A DNA stretch of 64,000 bases from assembly GCA_041060555.1 (NCBI GenBank), contig JBEUDS010000015.1, one strand, 5' to 3'. Numbering within the stretch: position 1 is the stretch's first letter; each line of letters starts with the position of its first letter. A model generated the notes under the pieces. It was not told where the DNA came from. It did not search any database and worked only from the letters and a program-made list of their open reading frames with translations. This document shows positions 16,951 to 25,099 of this stretch, one piece after another. Made by a program: the position numbers and the translations under genes. The stretch is from CAUJIW01 sp963205175. GTDB taxonomy: Bacteria > Pseudomonadota > Alphaproteobacteria > Sphingomonadales > Sphingomonadaceae.

Positions 16951-19862
16951 ATGGCTCTTAACGCCCGCGCCGCATGGCGCGCACCTACCGTATCATCCGC
17001 GTCACTCATTGCCCTGCTGGCCACCAGCACTTTTCTGACACCCACCCTTGCACTCGCGCAGCAGCAGCCCACCACGGTGCTTGAAGACATCGTCGTCACC
17101 GCCCAGCGTCAGGCGGAGTCGCTGCAGGATGTGCCGATCGCCGTCGCCGCCTTCGGCGCCGCCGATCTGGAAAAGCGCCAGATCGAGAGTTTCGGCGACC
17201 TGCAGTTCTCGGCCCCCAACGTCAACTTCACCGTCGGCAACTTCACCACCTCCAACACACCATCCGCGGCGTTGGCAACGCCGTCGTCGGCGGCGGCTCG
17301 GAAAGCGGTGTCGGCATCCACTTCAACGACATGCCGGTGCTGACGCCGCGCATGCTGGAAATCGAGTATTTCGACATCGAGCGCATCGAGGTCCTGCGCG
17401 GTCCGCAGGGCACGCTGTTCGGCCGTAACGCGACGGGCGGCGCGGTCAACGTCATCTCGAAAAAGGCATCGCATGAATTCGGCGCCGAGGGCGAGATCGA
17501 GTACGGCAACTACGACAGCATCAAGGTCAAGGGCATGGTCAACGTGCCGCTGGTCGACCAGAAGCTCGCCGTTCGCCTGAGCGGCATCTACATCAACCGC
17601 GACGGTTACACGAAGAACATCTATACCGGCAACAAGATCGATGGCCGCGACCAGTATGCCCTGCGCGGCACGATCCGCTTCGAGCCGTCGGAAAATACCC
17701 GCATCGACCTGACCGCCCAGTATTTCCGCGAAGACGACAACCGCTCGCGCATCCAGAAGCAGATGTGCAACAACGACGCCACCGGCATCCTCGGCTGCGC
17801 GCCGGACAGCCTGGAGTTCGAGCCGGTCAACACCATCGCGACGCTGGGCGGCATCCTGAGTTCCTCCCTGCTGCTGAGCGGCCCGCTTTCCGGTCTCGCA
17901 TTGATGTCGCCGGGCAACACCTCGACGACCGGCGTGGTCAATCCGGAAGGCTATCGCAAGGTCAACATCGACTTCGAGCCAAAGCACGACGCCGAGGAAA
18001 CCATGGTCACGCTGGCCTTCCAGCATGACTTCGAGAAGTTCAACTTCTCCGTCGTCGCCGGCTATCAGGATACCTACGTCGACTCGAACACCGACTACCT
18101 GCTGGTGGCGGAAAACCCGCAGTCGGTGCCGGCGGCCTTCGCCGCCTCCTTCCCGACGGTCTACAACCTGTTCTACACGCAGGGGTTCCCGGTGTCGGCG
18201 GTGGACATGAACGGCTATGCCGGCGTCGCCAACGGCAACATCGCCTATGTGGGCGACGGCTCGACCTCCTATGACCGCTCCTATGGCGACTCGAAGCAGT
18301 ATTCCTTCGAAGCCAAGCTGGCGTCGCAGTTCGACGGCGCTTTCAATTTCCTGGTCGGCGGCATCTACTTCGACCAGAAATCCCGCACCGATTACAACGT
18401 GATCGCGGCTGGCCTCGATTATGCGGGCTTCCTGCTGCCAACGGTGACGACGTTGAGCGGCTGCTCCAGCGGCGCCACGCCGCCGGCGACCTGCGCCGCC
18501 ATCGCCACCGCCCTCGCCACCGGCACCCAGGTGCCGCTCGATGGCGTCTACGTGGCGCCAAGCTACTATGGCAACGAGTCCAACGAGACGACGCTGAAAT
18601 CCTGGGCGCTGTTCGGCGAGGCCTATTACGAGTTCAACGACGAACTGAAACTGACCCTTGGCGGGCGCTATCTGCAGGACAAGAAAACCGTCTATGACCG
18701 CCAGGTGCTGTTCAATACACCGCAGGCGATCAATCCGGGTGGCGTGCCGGCAGGACTGCCAGACTATCGCAGCGACCGGGTGAAATTCAAGCGGGTCACC
18801 GGCCGCGCCGTGATCGACTGGTCGCCGACGCTCTCCTTCACCGACTCGACGCTGGTCTATGCCTCCTACTCGCGCGGCTTCAAGTCAGGCGGCTTCAACC
18901 CGCCATTCGACCCGGTGGTGTTCCCGGACTCCTCGCCCTACTACGGCCCGGAAACCATCAACGCCTTTGAAATCGGCACCAAGAACACGCTGGCCGGCGG
19001 AACGCTGCAGGTGAACCTCACCGGCTTCTACTACGACTACAAAGGCCTGCAGATCTCGACCATCCGCAACCGCACCTCGTTCAACGAGAACATCGACGCC
19101 GAGGTCTATGGCCTGGAGTCGGAGTTCCTCGCCAAACCGACACCGCGGCTGCTGCTGAACGCCAGCCTGTCGCTGCTCAAGACCAAGATCAAGAACGGCT
19201 CGTTCATCGACACCCGCGATCCGTCGGGTGGCCGCGACGACGTGGTCATCATCAAGGACGTGACCACGGCGGCCAACTGCGCCGTCATTCCGGCGGCCGG
19301 CGGCGTCCCGCGTGCTGATCTGGTGGCGCCGGCGCTGTTCGCCGGCGGCACGGTGCCGGTACCGGGCACCAACACGGTGGGCGCCTTCTCGTCCTGCGCG
19401 GCGCTGGCCTCGGCGATCGCGGCCAACAGCCTGCCCTACCAGGTGGTGCGGGACGCCAACGGCAACGTCATCGGCCTGCCGGGCGGCGTCTCGGTCAGCG
19501 TCAAGGGCAACGAACTGCCGCAATCACCCAACTGGATGATCAGCCTGGGCGCCCAGTACACCCAGCCGCTGGGTGGCGAATACTCGCTCACCATGCGGGT
19601 GGACTATTCGGCGCGCGGCAGCTTCTGGGGTCGCATCTACAACAGCCCGGTCGACAAGATCAAAGGCTATGACCTCTGGAACGCCCAGCTCCAGCTCGAC
19701 GCGCCGGATGACCGCTGGTTCCTTCGCGCCTTCGTGCAGAACATCGAGAACGACAATTCGGTGACCGGCATGTACGTCACCGATCCGTCGTCGGGCCTGT
19801 TCACCAATGTCTTCACCACAGAACCGCGTCGCTATGGCCTGGCGGCCGGCTTCCGCTTCTGA
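16951..19862 (+). pseudogene. TonB-dependent receptor, copy B, interrupted by a one-base frameshift
   Basis: Paralogue of the receptor just upstream. It starts at an ATG preceded by GGGGAGG, has a signal peptide (ending ALAQQQ), TonB box EDIVVTAQRQ and plug start, and then shifts frame near 17257-17260. Before the shift the frame reads FTVGNFTTSN; after it the other frame gives IRGVGNAVVGGGSESGVGIH, which matches IRGIGQTAIGGSGEGGVGVH in copy A. Adding one base (probably a C, making AAC ACC ACC) restores 970 codons, exactly the length of copy A. The rest of the barrel is open to the terminal GLAAGFRF. Either the gene is recently inactivated or the base is a sequencing error. A strong terminator follows. 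Confidence 0.88.
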
Positions 19863-19887
19863 CACCTGTCCTTTCAGCCAACTCGTC

Positions 19888-19915
19888 GGGGGAGGGGTAA
19901 CCCTCCCCCCTTTTT
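19888..19915 (+). terminator. Rho-independent terminator after TonB receptor B
   Basis: GGGGGAGGGG (19888-19897), a three-base TAA loop and CCCTCCCCCC form a strong GC stem, followed by five T. It lies 26 bases after the receptor stop. Confidence 0.85.
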
Positions 19916-20018
19916 GTCCGGGCCTGCCGCTGCTACGGACACACGCATGACAACGGATTCACAGCACACGGCAGAGGCGCTCGCACGGTCGCGGCTGGGA
20001 TTGAGTGGAGTAACCGCG

Positions 20019-20819
20019 ATGACCGACGACACCAACCGCACACCACGCCCGGCGGCGACCCTGGTGCTGATGCGCGAGGGCGCGGCCGACCTTGAAGCCT
20101 TCATGGTGGTCCGCCACCATGAAATCGATTTCGCCGGCGGCGCGCTGGTGTTCCCCGGCGGCAAGGTGGACAGGGACGATCAGCAGGTCGCCGAGATCGG
20201 CGCGGCCGAGACCCACGACGCCATCAACGAGCTGGACCCGCTCGGCCGCATCGCCGCGATCCGCGAAACCTATGAGGAAGCCGGCGTGTTGTTCGCCCGT
20301 GACGCCCGGTCCGGCACGGTGCTGGACCCGCGCCAGTTCAGCCTTGCCGATGAGCGCAAGCGCCTGGCGGCGGGCGACCTCCGGTTCAGCGAATTCCTGC
20401 ACGTCCAGGGGCTGACGCTGGACACCGGCGCACTGACCCCGTTCGCGCGCTGGATCGGCCCCAGGCACATGCCCAAGCGGTTTGACACCATGTTCTATCT
20501 GGCGACCTCCCCGGTTGACCAGACCGGCTCCCACGATGGCAGCGAGTCGGTGGATTCGGTGTGGATCAGCCCGCGCCAGGCCTGCTGCGAGGCCGATGCC
20601 GGCCAGCGCACCATCATCTTCCCGACCCGTCGCAACCTCGAACGTCTGGCCCAGTATGGCAGCATCGCCGAGGCGCTGGCCGGCGCCCATGCCCAGCCGG
20701 TGCTCCAGGTCGAACCCTTTATCCAGGACCGCGACGGCGAGCGTTACCTGTGCATCCGCGATGACGCCGGCTACCCGGTGACCTCGGAGCTGCTGGCGAA
20801 GGCGCTGCGCGGCGCCTGA
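20019..20819 (+). CDS. Nudix hydrolase, NUDT7/NUDT19-like
   Basis: Predicted pyrophosphohydrolase of 266 residues. The Nudix fold core is seen as GGALVFPGGKVDRDD, then an insertion of about 25 residues, then the catalytic helix AAIRETYEEAGVLF carrying RExxEEAG. This split Nudix box resembles eukaryotic acyl-CoA diphosphatases NUDT7 and NUDT19 and bacterial relatives, so CoA esters are a plausible substrate. The ATG at 20019 is preferred because GGAG precedes it by nine bases; an ATG at 19947 lacks a site. A GC hairpin without a T run follows at 20847-20875. Confidence 0.85.
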   Translation: MTDDTNRTPRPAATLVLMREGAADLEAFMVVRHHEIDFAGGALVFPGGKVDRDDQQVAEIGAAETHDAINELDPLGRIAAIRETYEEAGVLFARDARSGTVLDPRQFSLADERKRLAAGDLRFSEFLHVQGLTLDTGALTPFARWIGPRHMPKRFDTMFYLATSPVDQTGSHDGSESVDSVWISPRQACCEADAGQRTIIFPTRRNLERLAQYGSIAEALAGAHAQPVLQVEPFIQDRDGERYLCIRDDAGYPVTSELLAKALRGA

Positions 20820-20846
20820 GCGCGATCAGCCCACCCCAAAACGCGA

Positions 20847-20875
20847 GAAGGGACGGCCATCCTGGGCCGCCCCTT
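20847..20875. terminator. Possible weak terminator hairpin
   Basis: GAAGGGACGGCC and GGCCGCCCCTTC pair with one bulge. There is no T run on either strand, so it could be a Rho-dependent or processing hairpin between the convergent Nudix and PEP-CTERM genes. Confidence 0.35.
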
Positions 20876-20892
20876 CATCCACAGCCTCAAGG

Positions 20893-21008
20893 CCGGCAGT
20901 CAGACCCTGCGCCGGCGGCGGCCGGCAGTCAGACCCTGCGCCGGCGGCGGCCGGCAGTCAGACCCTGCGCCGGCGGCGGCCGGCAGTCAGACCTTGCGCC
21001 GGCGGCGG
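20893..21008. repeat. Four 29-bp tandem repeats at the 3' end of the PEP-CTERM gene
   Basis: The 29-base unit beginning CCGGCAGTCAGACCCTGCGC occurs at 20893, 20922, 20951 and 20980, head to tail with no spacers; the fourth differs by one base (C to T). The fourth unit encodes, on the minus strand, the last codons and stop of the PEP-CTERM gene (GRRRRKV). The other three copies therefore repeat the basic tail plus stop downstream of the gene. Since 29 is not a multiple of three, each unit ends the frame anew. Confidence 0.95.
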
Positions 21009-21733
21009 CCGGCAGCGGCCAGGCCCAGGGCACCCATGCCCATCAGGCCCAGCGTGGCCGGCTCCGGCACGTCGGCGACGCGCACCGCGACATTGTCGAG
21101 TTCGAAGGCATAGGATGTCGCCGAGAACACCAGCCGGGTGAATTGCTCGTGCACGTCGAAATAGAGATTGACGTATCGATTGGCGCCCGCGGCAACCTGA
21201 TCACCGCTGACCGCGGCGGCGGCGCGAACATCGGCACCCGTGAGAGTCAGCAGCGCGTCATCGCCCGCGTAGAAGGTGATGCTGTTATAGTCGTCCATCG
21301 ACCCCCAGTAGAGACCGAGATAGTCGATTTTCTTGCCGGCGAACAACGGGTTGCTGCTCAACGCACTGGTGAAGTCGATGGTCGCGGAGTCGCTGGCGCC
21401 GCCCAGCAGGGCCGGACCGGCCGCGAAGCAGGTGCTCTCGTGCCCCGGCGCGGCGGCCGTGGCGACCGAGCCCTTGCGGATCACGTAATCACCGCTGATC
21501 TGAACGCCGAAGGCCGTCGAATTGAGGCCGCAGCCGCCGTCTTCCGTGTCGAACGTCTCGACGAACAGGCCTCGCGCAAGATCGTTGTTGTTGTCGGGCG
21601 TGAGCGCGCTGGTCAGTTGTGAACCATCCCCCGGATCAACGCCGCCGAAACTGATCATGACCGCCGCGGCGGGCGTCGCGGTCATCAAGGCCATGGCGCC
21701 GGCGACGCCAAGGATCACAGCTTTCAAGGTCAT
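20987..21733 (-). CDS. PEP-CTERM sorting domain protein
   Basis: Secreted protein of 248 residues. It has an N-terminal signal peptide (MTLKAVILGVAGAMALMTA, cut near PAAA) and a C-terminal sorting signal: VPEPATLGLMGMGALGLAAA then a basic GRRRR tail. Exosortase EpsH/XrtA-type enzymes process such tails during export to the cell surface or matrix; no exosortase gene is in this window. The middle part is rich in Gly, Ser and Asp and has no recognised domain. The ATG at 21733 is chosen because the signal peptide starts there. The 3' end lies in a 29-bp tandem repeat. Confidence 0.88.
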   Translation of the reverse strand: MTLKAVILGVAGAMALMTATPAAAVMISFGGVDPGDGSQLTSALTPDNNNDLARGLFVETFDTEDGGCGLNSTAFGVQISGDYVIRKGSVATAAAPGHESTCFAAGPALLGGASDSATIDFTSALSSNPLFAGKKIDYLGLYWGSMDDYNSITFYAGDDALLTLTGADVRAAAAVSGDQVAAGANRYVNLYFDVHEQFTRLVFSATSYAFELDNVAVRVADVPEPATLGLMGMGALGLAAAGRRRRKV

Positions 21734-21977
21734 GTCATCATCCCGTTCATTGAATTGGTGCCGGTTCATCAGCATCAATCGTGCCAGGGTGAAATTACCA
21801 CGTGACTTCAAATGGTTGATTGACGCAGATGGTTAACCCAGGCTGCATTTGTCATGCTCGCCGACGGGCATGACAGACAGTTGTGCCAGGACGGCACAGC
21901 CGCACGGACGGATCGCACGGCCGCGGCGGATCGACCGAAGGCGCGCGTCGTCCGGGATCACTGCGGAAAGAGAGAAA

Positions 21978-22052
21978 TGGTGGGCGCGGCAAGGATTGAA
22001 CTTGCGACCCCTGCGATGTCAACACAGTGCTCTACCACTGAGCTACGCGCCC
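21978..22052 (-). tRNA. tRNA-Val (anticodon GAC)
   Basis: On the minus strand the acceptor arms GGGCGCG and CGCGCCC pair perfectly, with discriminator A and an encoded CCA. The D arm is GCTCAGTGGTAGAGC and the anticodon arm is CTGTG-TTGACAT-CGCAG, giving anticodon GAC, which reads valine. The T arm contains GTTCAATCC, a variant of the usual GTTCGAATC. No integrase gene or duplicated tRNA end is seen beside it. Confidence 0.95.
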
Positions 22053-22133
22053 ACCCGGGTCATCCGGCCGTTGCGACAACCGCCGGAGCGAAGCGGCCTT
22101 ATAACGGAACGAGCGGTTGGCGCAAGCCGTAAA

Positions 22134-23273
22134 TCACCGCACGGACGCCGCCGCGTCACGCACGGCGACGGCCGATGCTGGATCGTCGCAGAACAGGCCG
22201 TCAACGCCGGCAGCGAGGAAATCCGCCACCTCGCCGGCCGCGTCGCCACGCCGCGCGGGGTAGCGCGGGTCCTGCGGGTCGCCGCGACGACGTTCGGCGG
22301 GCAGGAAATGATTTTCCGGGCGCAGGGTGTAGACATGCACCTTGAGTCCCGCCGCATGGGCGCGGGCCACCAGCCCGGTGGGGCCGGTGGTGCGTCCGGC
22401 GGCATCGCGCGCCAGCACCAGCGTCTTGTCGACGCCGATGCCGTTGGCGAAGCTGGCGATCTCCGCCAGCCCTTCCGGCGTCAGCAGACTGGCGTAAGGG
22501 CGCGGGCGGCCTGTCAGTATGGTGTCGGCGGGCGCGCCCTCGTCCGACATCAGGAAGATCAGCGGCAGATCGGTCTGGGCCCGCAGCGCCTTGAGATTGG
22601 CGATCTCGAAGGACTGGATGAACACCGGCGCGTCCGGTCCGGTGTAACCGTTGGCGTTGAGTACGGCGAGCAGCCGGGACTCCAGCGCCAGACCGATGCC
22701 GGCGAAATAGCTCGGGTGCTTGGTCTCCGGATAGATGCCGATCACCCGGCCGGTGCGGGCCTCCGCCGCCCGGACGAGATCGATCACCTCCTGCAGCGTC
22801 GGGATGGTGAACTGGTCGTTGTAGGCGGTGTTGGCCGGGCGCAGCTGGGGCAGCCGCTCGCGCGCCTTCAGCGTCTTGAGCTCCGCCAGCGTGAAATCCT
22901 CGGTGAACCAACCGGTGATCTGCTCGCCATCAATGGTCCTGGTGGTACGCCGACCGGCGAACTCGGGATGATCGGCAACGTCGGTGGTGCCGGAAATCTC
23001 GTTCTCATGGCGGGCGACCAGCACGCCGTCGCGGGTCGCCACCAGGTCGGGTTCGATATAATCGGCGCCTGCCTCGATGGCGCGGGCATAGGCGGCCAGC
23101 GTATGCTCGGGCCGCTCGGCGCTGGCGCCGCGATGGCCGATGACGATGGCGCCAGATCGGGCCGGAGGCGCGCCGGCGCCCGTTCCCTGCGACGCGGACG
23201 CCATGCCTGATGCCATGCCGGTCGCCATCAGCAGCCCCGCCGCCAGCCCCGCGAACCTCGACCACGCGCCCAT
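22134..23273 (-). CDS. Periplasmic glycerophosphodiester phosphodiesterase
   Basis: GlpQ-type enzyme of 379 residues that splits glycerophosphodiesters into glycerol-3-phosphate and an alcohol. A signal peptide (LLMATGMASGMASA) is followed by the GDPD-domain motifs IGHRGASAERPEHTLAAY, EPDLVATRDGVLVARHE and IGIYPETKHP, which carry the His-Arg and Glu/Asp metal and catalytic residues. The ATG at 23273 has GAGGCGG upstream and starts just before the signal peptide. It faces away from the window's second, cytoplasmic GDPD at 27 kb, so the cell has one enzyme for each compartment. Confidence 0.93.
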   Translation of the reverse strand: MGAWSRFAGLAAGLLMATGMASGMASASQGTGAGAPPARSGAIVIGHRGASAERPEHTLAAYARAIEAGADYIEPDLVATRDGVLVARHENEISGTTDVADHPEFAGRRTTRTIDGEQITGWFTEDFTLAELKTLKARERLPQLRPANTAYNDQFTIPTLQEVIDLVRAAEARTGRVIGIYPETKHPSYFAGIGLALESRLLAVLNANGYTGPDAPVFIQSFEIANLKALRAQTDLPLIFLMSDEGAPADTILTGRPRPYASLLTPEGLAEIASFANGIGVDKTLVLARDAAGRTTGPTGLVARAHAAGLKVHVYTLRPENHFLPAERRRGDPQDPRYPARRGDAAGEVADFLAAGVDGLFCDDPASAVAVRDAAASVR

Positions 23274-23399
23274 AACCGCCTCCTCGCCTTGAACCGCCTG
23301 GCAGTCAAAGCGGAGAAGCATGACAACACAATGACAGCAGACTCAGCAGATTCGGCAGACTCACGGCCAGCCAGCGGTTGCGGCGACCGCGACCACCGT

Positions 23400-23759
23400 T
23401 CAGGCGGCGAACAGGCGATCAATCTCGTTGACCAGGTCGCGCAGATGGAAGGGCTTGGACAGCACCTTGGCGTTCTGCGGCGCACCCGACGACCGGTTGA
23501 GCGCCACCGCCGCGAAGCCGGTGATGAACATCACCCGCATCCCCGGCGCCAGTGCCGCCGCGCGCTGGGCAAGCTCGATGCCATCCATCTCGGGCATCAC
23601 GATATCGGTGAGCAGCAGATCGAAATTGCCGCTGGCGATCAGCGGCAGCGCCGAGGTGCCACGATCAACGGCCGTCACTTCATAGCCGGCGCGCTCGATG
23701 GCACGGGCAAGGAAAGTGCGCATCGAATCATCGTCTTCAGCCAGCAGAATCTTGATCAT
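23400..23759 (-). CDS. cpdR: Response regulator CpdR
   Basis: Single receiver domain of 119 residues. The start IKILLAEDDDSMRTFL, the phospho-acceptor region LLLTDIVMPEMDGIELA (Asp in LLTD), the Thr of FITGFAAVALN and the Lys in VLSKPFHLRDLVNEIDRLF are nearly diagnostic for CpdR. In Caulobacter, unphosphorylated CpdR directs ClpXP to substrates such as PdeA and helps degrade CtrA; phosphorylation by CckA-ChpT switches it off. The ATG at 23759 is set by homology. It is divergent from an N-formylglutamate amidohydrolase gene, an arrangement common in alphaproteobacteria. Confidence 0.94.
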   Translation of the reverse strand: MIKILLAEDDDSMRTFLARAIERAGYEVTAVDRGTSALPLIASGNFDLLLTDIVMPEMDGIELAQRAAALAPGMRVMFITGFAAVALNRSSGAPQNAKVLSKPFHLRDLVNEIDRLFAA

Positions 23760-23884
23760 GGGCAACGCGCTCGGAATCATCGGGACATCAATATGGACAT
23801 GCCTGGCAGGGTTTAGGCCATTCCCTTCCTGGCACAAAGAAATTTAAGATTGCGTGAGCATGACAGCCGGCCCATTCTGGCGCC

Positions 23885-24763
23885 ATGCAGACTGCCTACC
23901 GGATCGAGCGCCCGACAGGCGTCAGCCAGCCCGTTGTTCTGGCCTCGCCCCACAGCGGCGACTATTATCCCGACACGCTGTTGCGGATGAGCCGGCTGTC
24001 GCTGGCGCTGCTGCGACGGTCGGAAGACGCCTATGTCCATGAGCTGTTCCGCGACGGGCCGGTGCTGGGGATGCCGCTGATCGCCGCAACCCACGCCAGG
24101 GCTTATGTCGACCTCAACCGGGCACCCTACGAGCTTGATCCGGCCATGTTCGCCGAGCCGCTGCCGTCATTTGCCCAGCCCGATACGGACAGGGTGGCCG
24201 CCGGGCTCGGGGTGCTGCCCCGGGTGGCCGGCATCGGCCTCGACATCTACACGGCCAAGCTGCCGCTGGCGGAGGCCCAGCAGCGGATCGAAAACATCTA
24301 CCGACCCTATCACAACGCCTTGAAAAGCCTGGTCGAAGAGACGCGCAGCGAGCATGGCTACGCGGTGCTGCTGGATTGTCATTCCATGCCCTCGGCGGCG
24401 CTGCCACCCGATCGTCCCGGCCATCGCCAGGCGGACGTGGTGCTGGGCGACCGCTGGGGCGCGGCGTGCAACAGCGGAGTCCGCCAGCTCCTGCGCCAGG
24501 GCTTCGAGCGCGCGGGTTACCGGGTGGCCCTCAACGAACCCTACTCGGGCGGCCATACGACGGAAATTCATGGCGCGCCCAGCCGCGGCCTGCACGTCAT
24601 CCAGATCGAGCTGAACCGCCGCCTGTACATGGACGAGACACGACTCACGCGCACATCGAACCTGGCGGCGCTGCGCGACGATATCTGCGATATCCTCTCC
24701 CGGTTCGCCGCCGGCCTGCCGGCTCTCGGCCTTGATCGCCCGTTGCGGGCCGCCGCCGAATAG
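23885..24763 (+). CDS. N-formylglutamate amidohydrolase family protein
   Basis: Protein of 292 residues of the HutG-like amidohydrolase family, which releases glutamate from N-formylglutamate. Family motifs include VVLASPHSGDYYP near the N-terminus, ATHARAYVDLNRAPYELD in the middle, DCHSMPS, and GGHTTEIHG with HVIQIELNRRLYMDE near the C-terminus; the His, Asp and Glu residues in them are likely zinc ligands. No other histidine-degradation genes are near, so its pathway is open. It is divergent from cpdR across 125 bases. Confidence 0.9.
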   Translation: MQTAYRIERPTGVSQPVVLASPHSGDYYPDTLLRMSRLSLALLRRSEDAYVHELFRDGPVLGMPLIAATHARAYVDLNRAPYELDPAMFAEPLPSFAQPDTDRVAAGLGVLPRVAGIGLDIYTAKLPLAEAQQRIENIYRPYHNALKSLVEETRSEHGYAVLLDCHSMPSAALPPDRPGHRQADVVLGDRWGAACNSGVRQLLRQGFERAGYRVALNEPYSGGHTTEIHGAPSRGLHVIQIELNRRLYMDETRLTRTSNLAALRDDICDILSRFAAGLPALGLDRPLRAAAE

Positions 24764-24794
24764 CCGGGTCCGGCGCCGGCAACAGCGGAGCCAG

Positions 24795-24825
24795 AAAAAA
24801 AGCCACTCCACAAACGTGGAGTGGC
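24795..24825 (-). terminator. Rho-independent terminator of the candidate small RNA
   Basis: GCCACTCCAC (24802-24811), loop AAAC, and GTGGAGTGGC (24816-24825) form a perfect 10-bp stem. Seven A at 24795-24801 give a U run on the minus-strand transcript. There is no T run on the plus side, so it serves minus-strand transcription only. Confidence 0.85.
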
Positions 24826-24897
24826 CAAGGTTCAGGGAGGAAATCGCGCATCAGGGAGATGCGCACGGAGTGCCGCAGAAAGCTGAAGCCGCTCCGT
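24795..24897 (-). ncRNA. Candidate trans-acting small RNA with CCUCC motif
   Basis: On the minus strand a promoter is followed by a stretch of about 103 bases with no good reading frame and three hairpins. They are ACGGAG/CTCCGT (24865-24870 with 24892-24897), the perfect 7-bp stem GCGCATC-TCCCT-GATGCGC (24846-24864), and a perfect 10-bp terminator stem followed by seven U. The single-stranded link between stems two and three holds CCUCCC (24835-24840), like the anti-Shine-Dalgarno motif of known alphaproteobacterial small RNAs. The start site is inferred from the -10 element. A short peptide frame overlaps but begins at the -10. Confidence 0.6.
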
Positions 24898-24903
24898 ACC
24901 CCT

Positions 24904-24933
24904 ATTCATAAGAGAGGTATGTTGCATCCGCAA
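24904..24933 (-). promoter_or_regulatory. Sigma-70-type promoter of the candidate small RNA
   Basis: Read on the minus strand: TTGCGG as -35 (24928-24933), a 17-base spacer, and TATGAAT as -10 (24904-24910). Spacing is optimal. The predicted start is near 24897. Confidence 0.55.
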
Positions 24934-25099
24934 GATACGGATGGTCGCAAATGCCTGTGCCGCGACAAATACTGACAAAATTGAGATCACCAGCCTACCG
25001 ACAAAAAACCGCAACAGTTCGTAGCTATGGCCAAGACCAGACATAGATGTTGCGATGAAATCAGCATCGCCATCCGCAGGACGCAGGCCGATGGTAAGC

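Noticed and set aside
16861..17343. Programmed ribosomal frameshift as an explanation for the split TonB receptor
   Set aside because: No slippery heptamer or downstream pseudoknot is seen, and receptors are not known to use this. A one-base deletion explains the data simply.
20893..21008. CRISPR-like array because of 29-base units
   Set aside because: The units are adjacent with no spacers, and no cas genes are near.
21850..21875. Inverted repeat TGTCATGC/GCATGACA downstream of tRNA-Val as a terminator
   Set aside because: There is no T run on the minus strand, and a 10-base loop weakens it. It could equally be an operator; evidence is too thin to list.
21978..22052. tRNA-Val as integration site of a mobile element
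   Set aside because: No integrase, no duplicated tRNA end and no foreign genes are beside it; the element in the window starts 22 kb away.
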